This document shows, piece by piece, positions 43,170 to 55,110 of a DNA stretch of 64,000 nucleotides. A program made the position numbers and the translations under genes. Origin of the DNA: Symbiodinium natans (taxonomy: Eukaryota > Sar > Dinophyceae > Suessiales > Symbiodiniaceae); contig CAJNDS010002804.1 in the NCBI GenBank assembly GCA_905221605.1, positions 126,001-190,000 on the forward strand, given 5' to 3'. Below the pieces are notes generated by a model that saw nothing but the letters and a program-made list of their open reading frames with translations, made no database searches and had not been told where the DNA came from. Position 1 is the stretch's first letter. Each line of letters starts with the position of its first letter.

Positions 43170-44212
43170 CATTCGCTTGGTAACGCAAATCTCTTCACCA
43201 TTAGATGTAGTGTGATGATAAATGGGCACACATAGTGAATTGTACAATGAATGTGCCCGTGTTCGCAGGCTTATTCTGTTGCTACAATTTAGTACTGTTA
43301 ATGCGTGTTCAACGACCTGTTGATAAAGGGCACGCCTGTACACTACAATTATGATGTGTGGGTGCAAAATATAATCTTAAGAATTTAATGCGCCCATAGA
43401 AACCAAATACAATAGAGCAAGGCACTTCATGTACTGTAAATACACCGAGCTTTTTACTCTGTCTTGTTTGTTTTTCTTCTTTTCACTCACTGTATGATCT
43501 TAATTTCGTGAGGGAAAAGAGATTTAACTAGGGTAGAAGACGTCCTTTGAGACACTATCTTTTCTAGCGGCTACAGTTCCCCAAAAGGCCAGTTCTAGAG
43601 AAAAGGTCCATTAGGAAGAAACCAAAGCAGAAGATAAGAAAGTACAAACGAAATAGGAGATAAGAGTTAGCAAAACCCCTCTTGAAAAGAGTTAATAATA
43701 GTACGGGTTTTCAGGGACCTTTTCGTTACATACGTTGTTACCTTCACGAATCCTCCAGTATAAGGCTGTCACCTTCATGAACTTCTTGGCGTGAACAGGG
43801 TCTCAATTTGTGACGGGGAGAGAGTGGTTAACCTTCACTTTTCCTCCTCTGCTTTTACTATTTCTCACACCATTAATATTGTTATCGCAAGTGCAACACA
43901 CGGATATAGTTTTAGTAGCTCGTAAAACCGCGCGAATGATATAAGCAAGTGCCCCAACAAAAGAAGAAAAGAAACGGGGCATTTTAGTGTATTATAGTTG
44001 CGCTCTCTTCGTTCGCTCGCTCACTCGCTTGCAACATTACAAATAAGTTCATAGTGGAAAAAGGCTCAGGTGAGCATCAGAAAGCTAAATCATGTGTTAA
44101 GTATTACATGGGCCCTAAGTAGACATTAAATTCGCTTCAAGGGTGCAGAAAGCCTCAAGTAAGAACAAGGGCTTTCGACCCTGTCAAAAAACTGCAGCTT
44201 AACACTTAAATA
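43170..44212. other. AT-rich, ORF-free block
   Basis: The base composition shifts to clearly AT-rich (roughly 35-42% GC by eye, against about 50% around it). From about 43370 there is no open frame of notable length on either strand, unlike the rest of the window. No rRNA, tRNA or organellar gene was recognised. It ends directly at a CCCTAAA array. Confidence 0.75.
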
Positions 44213-44259
44213 CCCCAAACCCCTAAACCCTAAACCCGAAACCCTAAACCCTAAACCCA
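44213..44259. repeat. Interstitial CCCTAAA array
   Basis: About six C-rich telomere-motif units at the edge of the AT-rich block. Confidence 0.85.
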
Positions 44260-44385
44260 TTTTTCCTTATAAATTCACTAGATCGTTTGTATGCGTTGCA
44301 GGCAGGCCGGCGACTCCGGACTCCTCTCACCACAGAAGGAGGTTCTCCTCACATTCACATGCCATGGTATAGTCCATGACCCAAG

Positions 44386-44502
44386 GTAGGGTTTAGGGTT
44401 TAGGGTTTAGGGTTTAGGGTTTAGGGTTTGGGGTCTAGGGTTTAGGGTTTAGGGTTCAGGGTTCAGGGTTTAGGGTTTAGGGTTCAGGGTTCAGGGTTTA
44501 AA
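44386..44502. repeat. Interstitial TTTAGGG array
   Basis: About sixteen TTTAGGG units with a few TTCAGGG and TTTGGGG variants, inverted relative to the array at 44213 and separated from it by about 126 bp. Confidence 0.9.
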
Positions 44503-45300
44503 GGTCGCGCCTAATGCCCCTTGAAAGGCAGTTCTGAAATGCAAAATCTCCGATGTCGATGGTCTGATTCCGCAAGTCCGTCTCTTCAGGATGACCACCC
44601 GCGTGCACGTTGTGGTCATCTTCGGACATCACTGAAGATCCGGAACCATGGGCGGGATGCCGTGCGAAGCAGGCAAGGGACCAAAGGATGTTGGGCATGA
44701 GAGTGCAAGTACAGCAGTGGTGTGCCCTCCTTGTGCAGCCCGAGGCAATTCGAGGGCTCTCCTAGCTGTAAGGGCTTTGGGTAGCTTGAGAGCCATGCGA
44801 AAACGTGACCTTGCCTCGCAGTGGCGCCGACACAGACCTGGCTCCATGGCGGACTGTGAGAGAACATTCAACAAATCCTTCGCCGGCATTCCGCGAAGGC
44901 TCACTCATTCAGTCACAGGCCGCGAGTTGGATGAGCGAGATGAGCGAGACGGGTGGCCGGAAAGAAACCCATCTTTACTAGCCCCGCTCGCTACAAGCGT
45001 CCGAGAGACGTCAGTCCACGAGTCCTCATATGAGGCGCATGGGCTCGTCAACAGCTCATCCGCCTCATGGGACGCCCGCGAGAGACCGAAGGGCGCAGCG
45101 CGATGCTGGCCTTGGTCTGGAGGTCACGCCAAGCACGGGGCAGTCAGAGCGCCAAACGTCGACTGGCGACGCCTCCAAACGCGTCGCCAGGCTCGCACGA
45201 GCCTTGGCCACGATGGCACCAGAGTCACGAGAGCCTGAAGCACCTCGAAAGCGCAGTTGTAAAGACGAAAACATCTTAACACGCAAAAAAACTCAAAATT
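44503..45300. other. No gene confidently recognised
   Basis: A 196-codon plus frame (44648-45238) and overlapping minus frames are all open. Composition is Arg/Ala/Ser-rich, typical of chance frames in GC-rich DNA. No domain. Confidence 0.35.
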
Positions 45301-45309
45301 GCAAGAGCC

Positions 45310-45366
45310 TTCGAGGGGCCTTCTGGAGGGGCCTTCTGGAGGGGCCTTCTGGAGGGGCCTTTGGAG
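45310..45366. repeat. 13-bp minisatellite GGGGCCTTCTGGA
   Basis: Three to four tandem copies of GGGGCCTTCTGGA, then a diverged copy. Confidence 0.8.
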
Positions 45367-45989
45367 GCGCCTTCAGCCACGCAGGCCGCTGCGCTGGCGC
45401 AGCAGCTCGGCGCCTGCAAGAGAAAAAACTCAGAAAACTGGATCTGGACCACCGAGAACGATAATAACGTTTGCCAGCGGCCATTTTATAAATCTTGATT
45501 CTCGTGAACTGCAGCTCTTGATTTGGCACCGTTTGCTTCTCTTCGAGCCACGTCTCTTGCATAGCATCGGGTGTGCCAACGTGTACAGCATTCTTATCGG
45601 TCTTGGTGTTCCTTTAAACAGTCGCTCGTACTCAACTCGCCCGGTGCATGCTGCCACTCACAGTCTTGTGTGTGACACGCAACGGACGTCGAATGAACTC
45701 ACATGTCGCAAGGCCCCTGACATCGAAAAGCTGTCTGCAACAGTTTAATTGAGCAGGATGTTGCCCGCTGGAAGGCGAGATTTTCGTTTCAAGGCAGCAG
45801 TTAGACATTCTTACAGCTATTACAGAGGGTTGGAGCCGTTTCTGTTGTTTCTTCTGCTCAGGAAGGGCATCAGGTCATGTGACCATGTTCTGTTCAGGCG
45901 TGCAGGTAATTTCAGGCCCAGCGAGCTCGCACACGTGGATGCATTAGACATGCAGAAGCCAACCCGAGGCAGCTTGGTCTTGGAAACTG

Positions 45990-46716
45990 ATGCAGCCGCG
46001 GCGCTGCAGGAGCGCTTCCATCTCTCATCCCTTTGGATACAAGTTACGCTGTGAGAATCCTCCTAAATACACAGACAAGTTGCAGGACTTCGTGAGGAAG
46101 TACAAACGGCCAGAATTGCCCGACAAGTATAGCAGCCTGCAGGGCAGCAGCAGCTTGGCCATTGTCGGATATCCTTGCAGCTGCTTGTGGTACCTTGTGG
46201 TAGTACCCTGTGGGATCCTGTGGGCAACGAATCATTGAAGCTCAGTTGAAGCTGAGGTCCTAAGCTTACAGCCGCCTCGATCGGGACCCCATGTGCTGCT
46301 CGCTGGATGCTCAGAAGTCCGTGGCCTCTTGAAGTCCTAGAAGCAATGCGAAGCAAGGCTGCTTTCTGAGGGCCTCTTGCCGTTTCAAGTGTGTGCTGGA
46401 CGTTGCTCTGGGTTCAACGACCAGGTCCTGTGTCAGTGCCGGAGCCAGCTTCGACGGCACGAAGCTGCAGCAGTGAGGCAGTGTGCTGGGGTGTATCTGC
46501 CCGCACGCAACGTATGATCGACGATGTCTTTGTGGAGGGTAGTCAACGGATCCGATTCAGGACACTGACGAAGATCATTCCGATGCTGCTTACAGTGACA
46601 GCTTCCAGAATGAAGATGGAAGCCAGAGCTCAGCAAGCAGCGTGCGTGAGAAAGTGGCCTCTCAACAGATGTCTGTCGCAAGTGCAACTAGAGTTGTTGC
46701 TTCAGTCATGGCCTGA
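45990..46716 (+). CDS. Unrecognised gene, internal and terminal exons
   Basis: Two plus-strand pieces are convincing by composition. The first, about 46035-46139, encodes FGYKLRCENPPKYTDKLQDF followed by a KYKRPELPDKY segment: charged, helical, no repeats. The second, 46543-46716, starts after a GTAG acceptor with 57 codons of Ser/Asp/Gln-rich sequence (around DAAYSDSFQNEDGSQSSAS) and ends in TGA. It has no ATG, so it would be a last exon. An Arg/Met-rich alternative frame overlaps the second piece. The two pieces are assumed, not shown, to belong together. The function is unknown. Confidence 0.4.
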
Positions 46717-48046
46717 AGACTGAACCTTTGGTGCTTCGGAGCAGCAGGCTGGCTGAGTAGAGACCCAAATTTCGGAACAGGGCTCGGATCTCTTTGATTG
46801 CCCAATAAAAGGAAGTTGATGGGGACATTGCTACTGCAGACAAGCAGAGAGAGATGATGAGCAACTGCTGCTGTCGCATGCGGGAGGTCATTGTGGACAG
46901 CTTGATGCCTGCGGCGATGGCATACAATTACACGTGGAGTGAGGTGCCCTGGCTGCCAGGGAAAGCCTGCCTGCCACGCGAACCAGGCTTTGCTTCGCAA
47001 GTTTGCGACCCCCCCCAGATTTCAGCAAATTACGGTTTGGATCCGCCTAAAAACTGGAGTTTTGGATGCTTCTGTCGTGCATTGTGAGGGTTTCGCGTTC
47101 ACGGCACAAAAGTCGAAACTTTTGCTGCAGATAGCACTGTTTTGGGCATTTTCGCAAAAGGCATGAACACTTGTGACAGCGCGTCTGGGAGCAGAAAAAT
47201 TCAGCGATTCTTCTGCAGTATGTTCTTCGTAAAAGGCAAACAGGGTGGACATTTCAGTGTTGTGGGCGTTAGAGTAATATGGTCGTAACCACCCCACACC
47301 ACCCCACACCACCCCCCGCCACCCACCCGCCACAAACAAAACAAAGAACACCTCAAAAAGTCTGGTGCGGTTCGCCCCCCCGCGTGCATAAACAGACCCT
47401 ACACGAGACAGCCTTTGTTGGAGGTCAAGCATCTTCTAAAGCCTTGCTTCAATGAGATGGGGAGGCCAGCCGTGCAGAAGTAGCAAGTTTGTTGTGGATG
47501 TGGCCTTGTGACCCCCTCCCAGCAATGGCGGGAAGCTGAACTTCGCGCACATGCAAAAGATCATTCTGCAGAGTCAGAAGGAGCGGTTGCAGGCCAGCTT
47601 ATGCTTTGCCTGTCTTTGTGTTGTCTCTTCAACCGATGCCGTGTCATGTAAGGCGCTTCTTAAGGACAAGAACATCGCCATGAAGGCATGTGCCTTCTGA
47701 AGCCCAGAAAGTTGAGTCAGTTGAGTTTTTTCTGCTCTTTGCATCTGAAGGAGCGAGGACCGAGGGTTCCTTTTCAATCAAAGCCCCAGCACGCCCTCCT
47801 CGCCCCGATTGCCAAGCCGACCTGGCCCAATTGAAAATTGAAAGTTGCCTGTGACATCCTGTGACCCAGATCTACTTCTTGGTTTTGCGAGACTCATGAC
47901 AGGAAGCAGTTGAACTCCTGCGAGGATCCTCGGGTTGGAAAGCTGCGCAGGGAGTGTGTTCCTTTCTGTTGGGTCTGAGAGGTTCTGCAAGCTAAGTTGG
48001 GCAAGGCTGGAGAAGCGAAAGATGTAACTGAGAATCTCTTGCGTTA
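46717..48046. other. No gene confidently recognised; ACCACCCCAC repeat inside
   Basis: A plus frame at about 46845-46970 (REVIVDSLMPAAMAYNY) may be an exon. At 47286-47325 there are tandem ACCACCCCAC units. A minus Trp/Gly-rich frame there is the shadow of that repeat. Confidence 0.35.
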
Positions 48047-48298
48047 GTGGGTGGTGCAAGGGTTGGAGGCAAGAAAGAAAGGGCCAGGGGCCGGACTCAC
48101 GGAGCCCGCAGCCCCGGCCAGAAGCCAGAGCAGCAATTTTCCAAGTCTTTGCGCTGGAAGCATGACCCTCAGTTCCCTTGCGGCAGATGCGGCCAGGTAA
48201 TTAATGTCAAGAACACGCGCGCGCCTCTGCGAGCTTTTTCCAATCCCGTGGTACTTTCCCGCCATCAAAGATGCCCGGATTGCAAACGCCCCACTTAG
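48047..48298 (+). CDS. Possible zinc-binding exon (CGRCG … RHQRCPDCK)
   Basis: This 83-codon frame encodes a basic, Gln/Trp-containing stretch (QFSKSLRWKHDPQFPCGRC), then CGRCGQVINVKN, an RAPLRAF segment and SRHQRCPDCKRPT. CxxC at both ends with an intervening histidine suggests a zinc-bound fold. It starts with a non-ATG codon, and its TAG may lie in an intron. A following frame at 48313-48416 (QQNSFQSLQESVAGAALEAN, helical, then a stop) is likely the next exon but does not join in an obvious way. The family is not recognised. Confidence 0.4.
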   Translation: MGGARVGGKKERARGRTHGARSPGQKPEQQFSKSLRWKHDPQFPCGRCGQVINVKNTRAPLRAFSNPVVLSRHQRCPDCKRPT

Positions 48299-48829
48299 TC
48301 CTTGATACAAAGCGAATGCAAAACAACAGAACAGCTTCCAGTCCTTGCAAGAGTCAGTGGCAGGAGCAGCATTGGAGGCGAACGCGGTTGCAGAGATTCT
48401 GCACCAACTTGGCTGAAATGGAGGTGCCCTCGGCCGTGATTCCCGCACGGCACTACGCCTTTTTGATTTCCGGTGCAGGACCAAAACCTTCAAGATCAGC
48501 TGGTCTCTAACGTCCATCGCTTGGCATGCTTTCCCCCACGCTGCGTCCGAATTCTTGTATGGAGCTTGGAGGTCATACTTTGCCGAAATCCTGGCGACGT
48601 AGAAGACAGGCCGGGAAACACCGAAAAGCCACAAAAAGCTCCTGCGACGTTCTTCCGAGGGTTGGCCAGTGCTCAGCCTGTCAAGGTGGGACCGCTATTG
48701 TGCCGTCAGACGTGTGGGCAAAGCCACTTACGTAAAGGCCGCATGCTGCAGCTCTCGGCACCATGGGACGTGGGTCCTGCTACGAAGTACAAAATCTTCG
48801 CAGGCTCGAAACCAGCCCCTCACCGGCTA

Positions 48830-49040
48830 TGCTTCCATGGACGATGGCTTGGCTGACAAGCATCCAGGCCCCAAATGCACTCGATGTCCAGAATGGTTGG
48901 GATGCACCAGACTGTTTGAGTCGGTGTTGGGGGTACTGAGAGATTTGTACTCTTGCCCAGCATGGGTCGAGCATTTGCCGAAATGTCCAGGAGTCTCATC
49001 CCTCATCTCTGCGGGTTACTCCAAGGGACCTGTTCTGTGA
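48830..49040 (+). CDS. Possible Cys-rich ORF, unrecognised
   Basis: An ATG at about 48837 opens a frame of about 67 codons (MDDGLADKHPGPKCTRC … LYSCPAWVEHLPKC) ending in TGA at 49038-49040. Five cysteines, including CxxC. It may be an exon. No domain assigned. Confidence 0.3.
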
Positions 49041-51400
49041 AGGTTTCACGCGCATGGGCTGGCGGCATGTTGTGCATCTGTGCCACAAAACGCATCCCTA
49101 CGACGAAGACACTGGTTCGCTAGTTCTGGGTAGCTAGCCGTGTTTCACTTTCGCAGCAGTGTTTCACTCAGACCTAGAGAAAGCAGGCTGTACGGAGTGC
49201 CATACGTAAAGCTCAGCAAAGCCGAAGAAGCATGTGCGCAACCACGCCACATGTTTTGCGCCTGGCTGCATCCCGTGGTTCACAGGGGAGGCGGAATGTC
49301 TTCGCACTTGCTTTATCACGCTATCGAGGCTGCTTGAAGGCATAGCCCCATGCCAGTAGCCAACTCTGCGCACAGCAACCTTCAAGACTTCCAGACCACA
49401 GCTTCAATAGACATGCGGTTTGCATAGAAGGCGATGGAATCCCGCAGCCCATGAACCCGTTTCCGCCAGCAAAGCCATACATTTATTAAGAGCCCCCACT
49501 CCTTGTCTATCTATGGTATGGGGGCTGTATCAGAAGCTTAGATGAATCCACCCATGGCGATAAAAGCGGCGGCCTCAAGGGGCATGTGCTTGCAGTTGCC
49601 TACTTGCAGAGCATGAGTCGCCCAGACACTGGCGGCGTTCTGCTCGCTCCTCTTCTGTTTTGTCATTGGGGGAGGTTTCAATAGCCAGGGTTTTGCACCG
49701 GCATCGATACTTGGGCCTACCACGTCACTGTAGACAGTTGTTATTACAAGGCTCGTAGAAGGAAACGATACTCCTGCAAGCAGGGTAACGTGGACTGAGT
49801 TCTCATGCTCACAATGCTTCTGCTAGCTTAGCGTTGCGGCTGGGCTCTCAAAATGGACTTGTGCACAGATGCACGTAGCGATCATTCGACTAGGTATTCT
49901 TCAATATCCGACACCCCACCTGACTGTCATCTTGCAAAGCCACTGGGCTTGGTCATCAGCTTCGATGCTGGTTGCCGCGGTCAACTTTGCCAAGTCTTGT
50001 CGGGGGGTTGGTGGCAACCGGATGAGCAGGTCAGGCGCCTGAAGAGGTGGCGAGAGATGGGGAAGCAAGACGCTGACTATCCCGCACTCTGCAGAGCTTC
50101 TGCATTGGGACTGTTGGCTGAACACGATCAATCAGACCGCCCGCATGCAACCAGTAGCTCAGGCGGTTCCTGGCAGCACATCTTCCACGGTCAGAAATCG
50201 GAAGGAGCTGTCCATTCATTCTCGCAGCCCTGATTGACGCCGTGGCTGGGAAAAAACATCGTGACATGCCCTGGGCCGAAAGACATCGTGGCATGCTCTG
50301 GGCCGAACTTGTGAGAACGGGAAGAAGGTTTGAAACCGGGAGGCGTGGTTCTTTAAATTCTCTGGTTCTTTCATTCTTGCGTGTTCTCGGCCGTCGCTTT
50401 TGCGATGCAGGCGCCTCGTGATTCTGCTGTTCAGCAGAAGCGCAGTGTCAGGGGTTTTCTTCCATGAGTATCGTATTTAAAGCCATAGTGAGTACAGCCA
50501 TATTGAGTACATGTGCACCTGTGGCCACCCACGATGCCCTCAAGTGGCGTTGGCTTCAAGGCACCGGGATCGGCTTGGTTGGCATTGTTTTGTGCCCTGC
50601 CGATTTCTCCTACAAACTACCCCGGAGACCCAGGCTATGTGGCTAGTGCTGGCCGCATGCTTCAGCCACGATCTAAGATGAAAGGCGTTGACTTATATAA
50701 CGCGCCCGCCGGGCCATGGCAGGGAAAGCACATGCTGAGGTCAATGTGTGGCACAGACGCAGTATTTCGAAGTGCTCACGTGCGCAGATCAGCAAAGTGT
50801 CATGTTTCGAGGTGCACAGGGCTGAGACGCCTTCTCCCGAACAACACATAGTAGAGTCGAGGTACCGTGGGCCGTCTCAGTGCACAAGATGTCAGTGTCT
50901 TGACCCCAGTAATCCCTGTGGAGCGAGTTACGTCAGCTTGAAAATTGAACAGAGTCGCATGCAACAACTTCTTCAGGCCTGAATCAAAACAGCGCTCTTT
51001 GTCGAGAGCTTCGAGAAGGGTTTTTTATGCGAGAAAAAGGTTGCCAGGACAGATGTCTTGCCTTTGCTGCCCAGTGAATGTTTCGTGATACGAAGATGGC
51101 ATTCTCAAGTGCAATCATTTCAGAGTGTGACCGTGAGTCCCTTCTTGTCCTAGTCCAGAGAGAAACACTCGTAAACTTGCGGGGGCTTCCAGAAGACGTC
51201 TCGAGCTCTGATGCATCCTTCAGCAAGTGTCTATGTGGGGTGCGGAATGCTTCTTGACAGGTTGTGCACGTTTTGTTGTGAGGGTAGCAGAGGTTTAAAG
51301 TTTATGCCTCACCCAAGAAAATGCCGCAGGCCCAGGTGCAATGTGTGGGTGGGACATTGCCTCTAGAGACATAGGACTCACTTGGACACATGGCTGGTTG
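49041..51400. other. No gene confidently recognised
   Basis: A plus piece near 50870-50940 (SQCTRCQCLDPSNPCGAS) has Cys spacing like the exons further right and may be an outlying exon of that group. Otherwise nothing. Confidence 0.35.
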
Positions 51401-51418
51401 TGCAAGAATTTGTCGCAG

Positions 51419-54400
51419 GATGGGAAGATTTGCACCAACTGTGCTTTTGGGAATGGCACTGCCCCGACGACGTGCCAGTGCGAGAATCCTCCGTTCTCGG
51501 TGCCAGCCCAGTGCCCTGAGTCACTGCACCTAGCCATTCGCGGCGGCAGCGAACAGCCGCCCCAATGAGGTACAACGAGGCTTGTGGTATGGGCAAGGAA
51601 TGTGCGCAGGCGGCCTCCCGCATTTGCCGTACCCCATTCCGTACCTTTTTGCTACCCGGAACATGGCAGGGAGAAGGCATCTGCTTTCGACCTTGCGGAG
51701 AGCTCAGCGCATCTCAGCGCGCCTGCGAAGAACTGCCTGGAATGCTTCTCTGACACCTGAGGCATGACTTTCCTTCACATCACGTCATGCCCGGTGGACT
51801 ACTGCCAGTGGAACACCTTGACTCTGCTATGTGAGGACAGGCAGGCTTCCCAACGGCGTGTAATGTTGCTTAGATCAAAGTTAGCTTTGTCTCTTGGCAG
51901 GGCTCCCGACCTGCCGACAGTGTATTGGAGGGAAACCAGCACAGGTCCTGGGGTTGACATGGCTGGCCGGCTGAAGCAAAGTTGCCATGCTGTATCATGC
52001 AGGTGCAACGGTGCAGGAAAAAGCGACCGAAGTCATTCAGCGCACAGAGCCCGCGGATGCCTACTTTCCGATGAGCACCTCTCTCAGCCGCTTGTGTGAT
52101 GTTCGCTGTTCTGGTGCAGGGGCTATCCGGGGCTACCCGGGGCTCACTGGTGACTGGTCCTAAGGCTTCGCGGCCTTCCGAAAAAGTGCTGAAGGATTCC
52201 GAATCGAGGGTGTCCTGATCGAGGCTTGCATGGAACTGGTCAGCCACTTTGCAAGTTTGCCCTCCATCAAGTCCGCAATCCAGCATCTGCTGATATCTGC
52301 CGCTGTGACAGAACATCACGCAGCCGGAAGCGCTCTTCTTGCAGCTTGACACGGACATAGATGGCAAGCTGAGCGTTGGAGAGTGCTTGCCTCGGCCCAC
52401 TGAGTCACTGCCGAAAAAATTAGTCCAGTTTGTGCGCGGTGGCTTGGCAATGCTCAGAACTCCAAACTGCAACAGGTTCGCCCGCATCGGTGACGTCTTT
52501 CAAGCTCTGAGAAATGCCGCCCTGAACCCAGGGAGTTGTCAGCAAACCTAGCCAATCTGCCACTGCACATGTAAGCGGTCTCTGTGATTTTGCTGAGGTG
52601 CTGGAGACACGTGTGGCACAGGAGATTTTGAGTACTGGCAGCTCAGGAGACCTGTTATGCACTCGGTATGAGCTTGCAGGAGGCAGTACGACGGCTTCAG
52701 TCTGTGCCCAAGCAGCAGGCGACGCCTGAGGCGGGAGATAGAGAAGACTTGCGTCAGGTTTGACAGGAAACGCTTCTTCTCTGAAAGGTTTGCAATGCAA
52801 GAAATCCACGGCAGTACTATTGCAGCTTTGACTCAGACTGCAAGCAGGACTGCAAGGCCCGGTTAAATGCAATAGGCGTTCACCCAGGTTGAAACTGAAT
52901 CTGAGCACAGTGAAGGCCTGTGGATGGAAAAGTGCCACGGATCGCGCCTTTTCCATCTGTGTGCAGCCTTCTCCGGAGGCAGCGTTGCGGGTGTTCTCGG
53001 TGTTCTCACTGCCCTTCTTGCCAATACCATGCTCGTGCCGAGTCTGACAGGTCTGCCATGCAGACGGCGGCCAGGCTTGGCAGAGCTGACCAACAGGTGA
53101 TCTCGCTGGTGATCTCGCTGGTGGGCATCTGCTTCCTAGGTGTTCTGCCCGTCGGACGAACAGTGCCACCCACCTGGAGACTGCAGCAACTGCGTTGACA
53201 GGCCTGCAGGTTTGCACAGTCGTTGATATCGAATGCATATGCGATGTGACGGTGACGTATCTCATTGTTAGCTGTTGCAGGACCATCGTTGACCATGCTC
53301 AGCACGTGTGCTTGGCACTCTGGTCGCCGGGCCGAATGTTGAAGCTTTCGCTCCGCACTTGCACGTTTCTATCAGGCGGAATGCAAAGCAGAAGCATAGT
53401 TTGACAGCACAAGACAATGTGTCCAACCGTTATTAAGTGTCAACCTTGTATGGGCGTCATTGGGAGCAACGAGAGCTTTTGGGGAGCCACAGCCCGGTTT
53501 TAACAGCTTGGGGCATGCCTGCAGACATTGTCTTCAGGTGGGATCCACAGCCGTTGACCGAGTGGACAAATTGGGTTTGCCGCTGGCGAAACAAGGTGCG
53601 CAGCCCTTTCTAGCGTCGCCTCGGCAGACAAGGGCTTGAACTTGGAAGTTGGCACGACGGACGTTTGTGCTGAGGTGGGCATGCCTTGCCAAAACGATCA
53701 GGACGCTTCCAGCAGATCGGGATGTGTTGAAGTCTTTGTAAGATGGCTGACCAGCACTTGAATGCAGCCTAGAGCGTTCAAGGACTGCATCTATGGCATG
53801 CGAAGATGTTTGGATGGTGCATGCATGCCATTCCAGCCGCGCTTGCCTCAAAGCTATGAGTTTGCTTGTTGCATTGTTTGCCTTTGAAGCAACCGGGGTC
53901 TGTGCGTGCGGGAGAGTGTGGGAGAAGCAGCTCAAGCAGTGTACATGTTGGGCACCACAGTCAGGTATAATGCCAATCAGACGTGCGAAAGCGATTTCGA
54001 CTGCCCTCATCTTGGCTTCTACTGTCCATCTGATCCGACTGGCGGTCAAAATCCGTACTGGGCTTCTTGTCTGCAAGTTTTACACCCTGCAAGCCCGACA
54101 TTGTACTGCGAGTGCAAGCCCTTGCTTGTCATTGCAGAAAGTACATGTAGCTTAAGTTTTGCAACGCGCCACCAAGCTCTGCAACGGTCAGGTGCAGTAC
54201 TGCAGAGCCCAGCGTGAAGAGGACATGACCTGCGCGGAGGATCGGGAATGCAAATGCCTCAGCATCAAGTCGCTGATGTTCCCGGCAACATGATGTCCCA
54301 TTCGTCAGGTCAGCCAGGAATGCGCTGTAATGTCGGCGAACCGCAACCTCGTTGCCGCAAGCTCTTCTCTCTTGAAATAGGCCGTGCCTAGTGAGGTTGA

Positions 54401-55110
54401 GTGAGGTTCTCTTTGCTGGAAAATAGATCGAACACTGCGCGAGGTGCCCTGGCGGCTGAGGATGTCTTTTGCCAGTTTGGCTGGAGGGATAGGCCTGTCG
54501 GAGTTCATAGCATGTTCTCTGCAGAATGCTGTGTAGCCTGTAAGTTTGACCAGTCTCCTGACTTCTTCATGGCACTATCGTGGTGCCTGCTCTCGTCATG
54601 TGCAGGGACGGCAAGTGCGCTCCGCCAGCACAGTCCAAACAGGCCAGTCTTCTGGTATGTTGCGCTCATGTGGAGTCCCTGCTGCGTTCACTCAGTTAAA
54701 CTCGTTGAAGTCCGCTCGCCCAAGGCCGGAAGAAGCTGCGACACAGACCTCGACTGTGCAACAACCGACGAGACAGGGAGGACGGGAAGCTGCACCTGCA
54801 AGGCGCAATGGCACAGCATATGTCAGCATGTGACCGTCTCGGAGCTCTGCTTTGAGAAAGGCATGGTGGGACAAAGATGATCCAAAGTATTGCATGCCGG
54901 TGGCGGGAGACTATTCGCGGCACCAGGAAGCATTGAGGAACTATCTCTGGTTCAGGACCTGGCAAGCTGTTCTAGCCCCAAAGCCTCAACCTCGCCCGTC
55001 GGCCTTGGTGTGTGTGTGTGTGTGTGTGTGAATCGCAGGGCATCCAACTGTGGAAACTTCTGGACAGAGAAAGAATGCTTACGCATTTTTGGCAACCAGG
55101 CTCGTTGCAG
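51419..55110 (+). CDS. Cys-rich repeat exons, probably an extracellular or secreted protein
   Basis: A series of short plus-strand exons shares a pattern of C-x-(S/T)-D-x-(D/Q)-C followed by Cys pairs and often a C-x-C end: 51419-~51520 (KICTNCAFGNG … TTCQCENP); 51570-51609 (YNEACGMGKECAQ); ~51780-51840 (SCPVDYCQW … LLCED); 53140-53201 (FCPSDEQCHPPGDCSNC); 53965-54076 (NQTCESDFDCPHLGFYC); ~54103-54140 (LYCECKPL); 54192-~54265 (YCRAQREEDMTCAEDRECKC); ~54710-54810 (GRSCDTDLDCAT … SCTCKAQW); 55039-55110 (SNCGNFWTEKECLRI). Most follow an AG|G acceptor. Disulphide-rich repeats of this kind (EB-module- or EGF-like spacing) are usually extracellular. No signal peptide or membrane anchor was located. 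One gene or several cannot be decided. Confidence 0.45.
52164..52550 (+). CDS. EF-hand-containing exon and neighbouring helical exon
   Basis: An exon from about 52345 encodes LDTDIDGKLSVGECL. DTDIDGKLSVGE (52348-52383) is a perfect 12-residue EF-hand loop (D, D and D at positions 1, 3 and 5, G at 6, L at 8, E at 12), so calcium binding is likely. A preceding plus piece, 52164-52254 (FAAFRKSAEGFRIEGV), is helical and open. The two do not join in phase directly, so another exon or a different border is needed. It lies inside the span of the Cys-rich exons on the same strand, hence either a different gene or a domain of the same protein. Confidence 0.5.

Noticed and set aside
44616-44904. Ankyrin-like minus-strand wording (AAQGGHTTAVL)
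   Set aside because: Only a few residues resemble an ankyrin repeat, with no second repeat and frame breaks on both sides.
54401-54880. A single 160-residue frame as one complete protein
   Set aside because: Only the parts around FCQFGW and GRSCDTDLDC look coding; the middle is likely intron that happens to be open.
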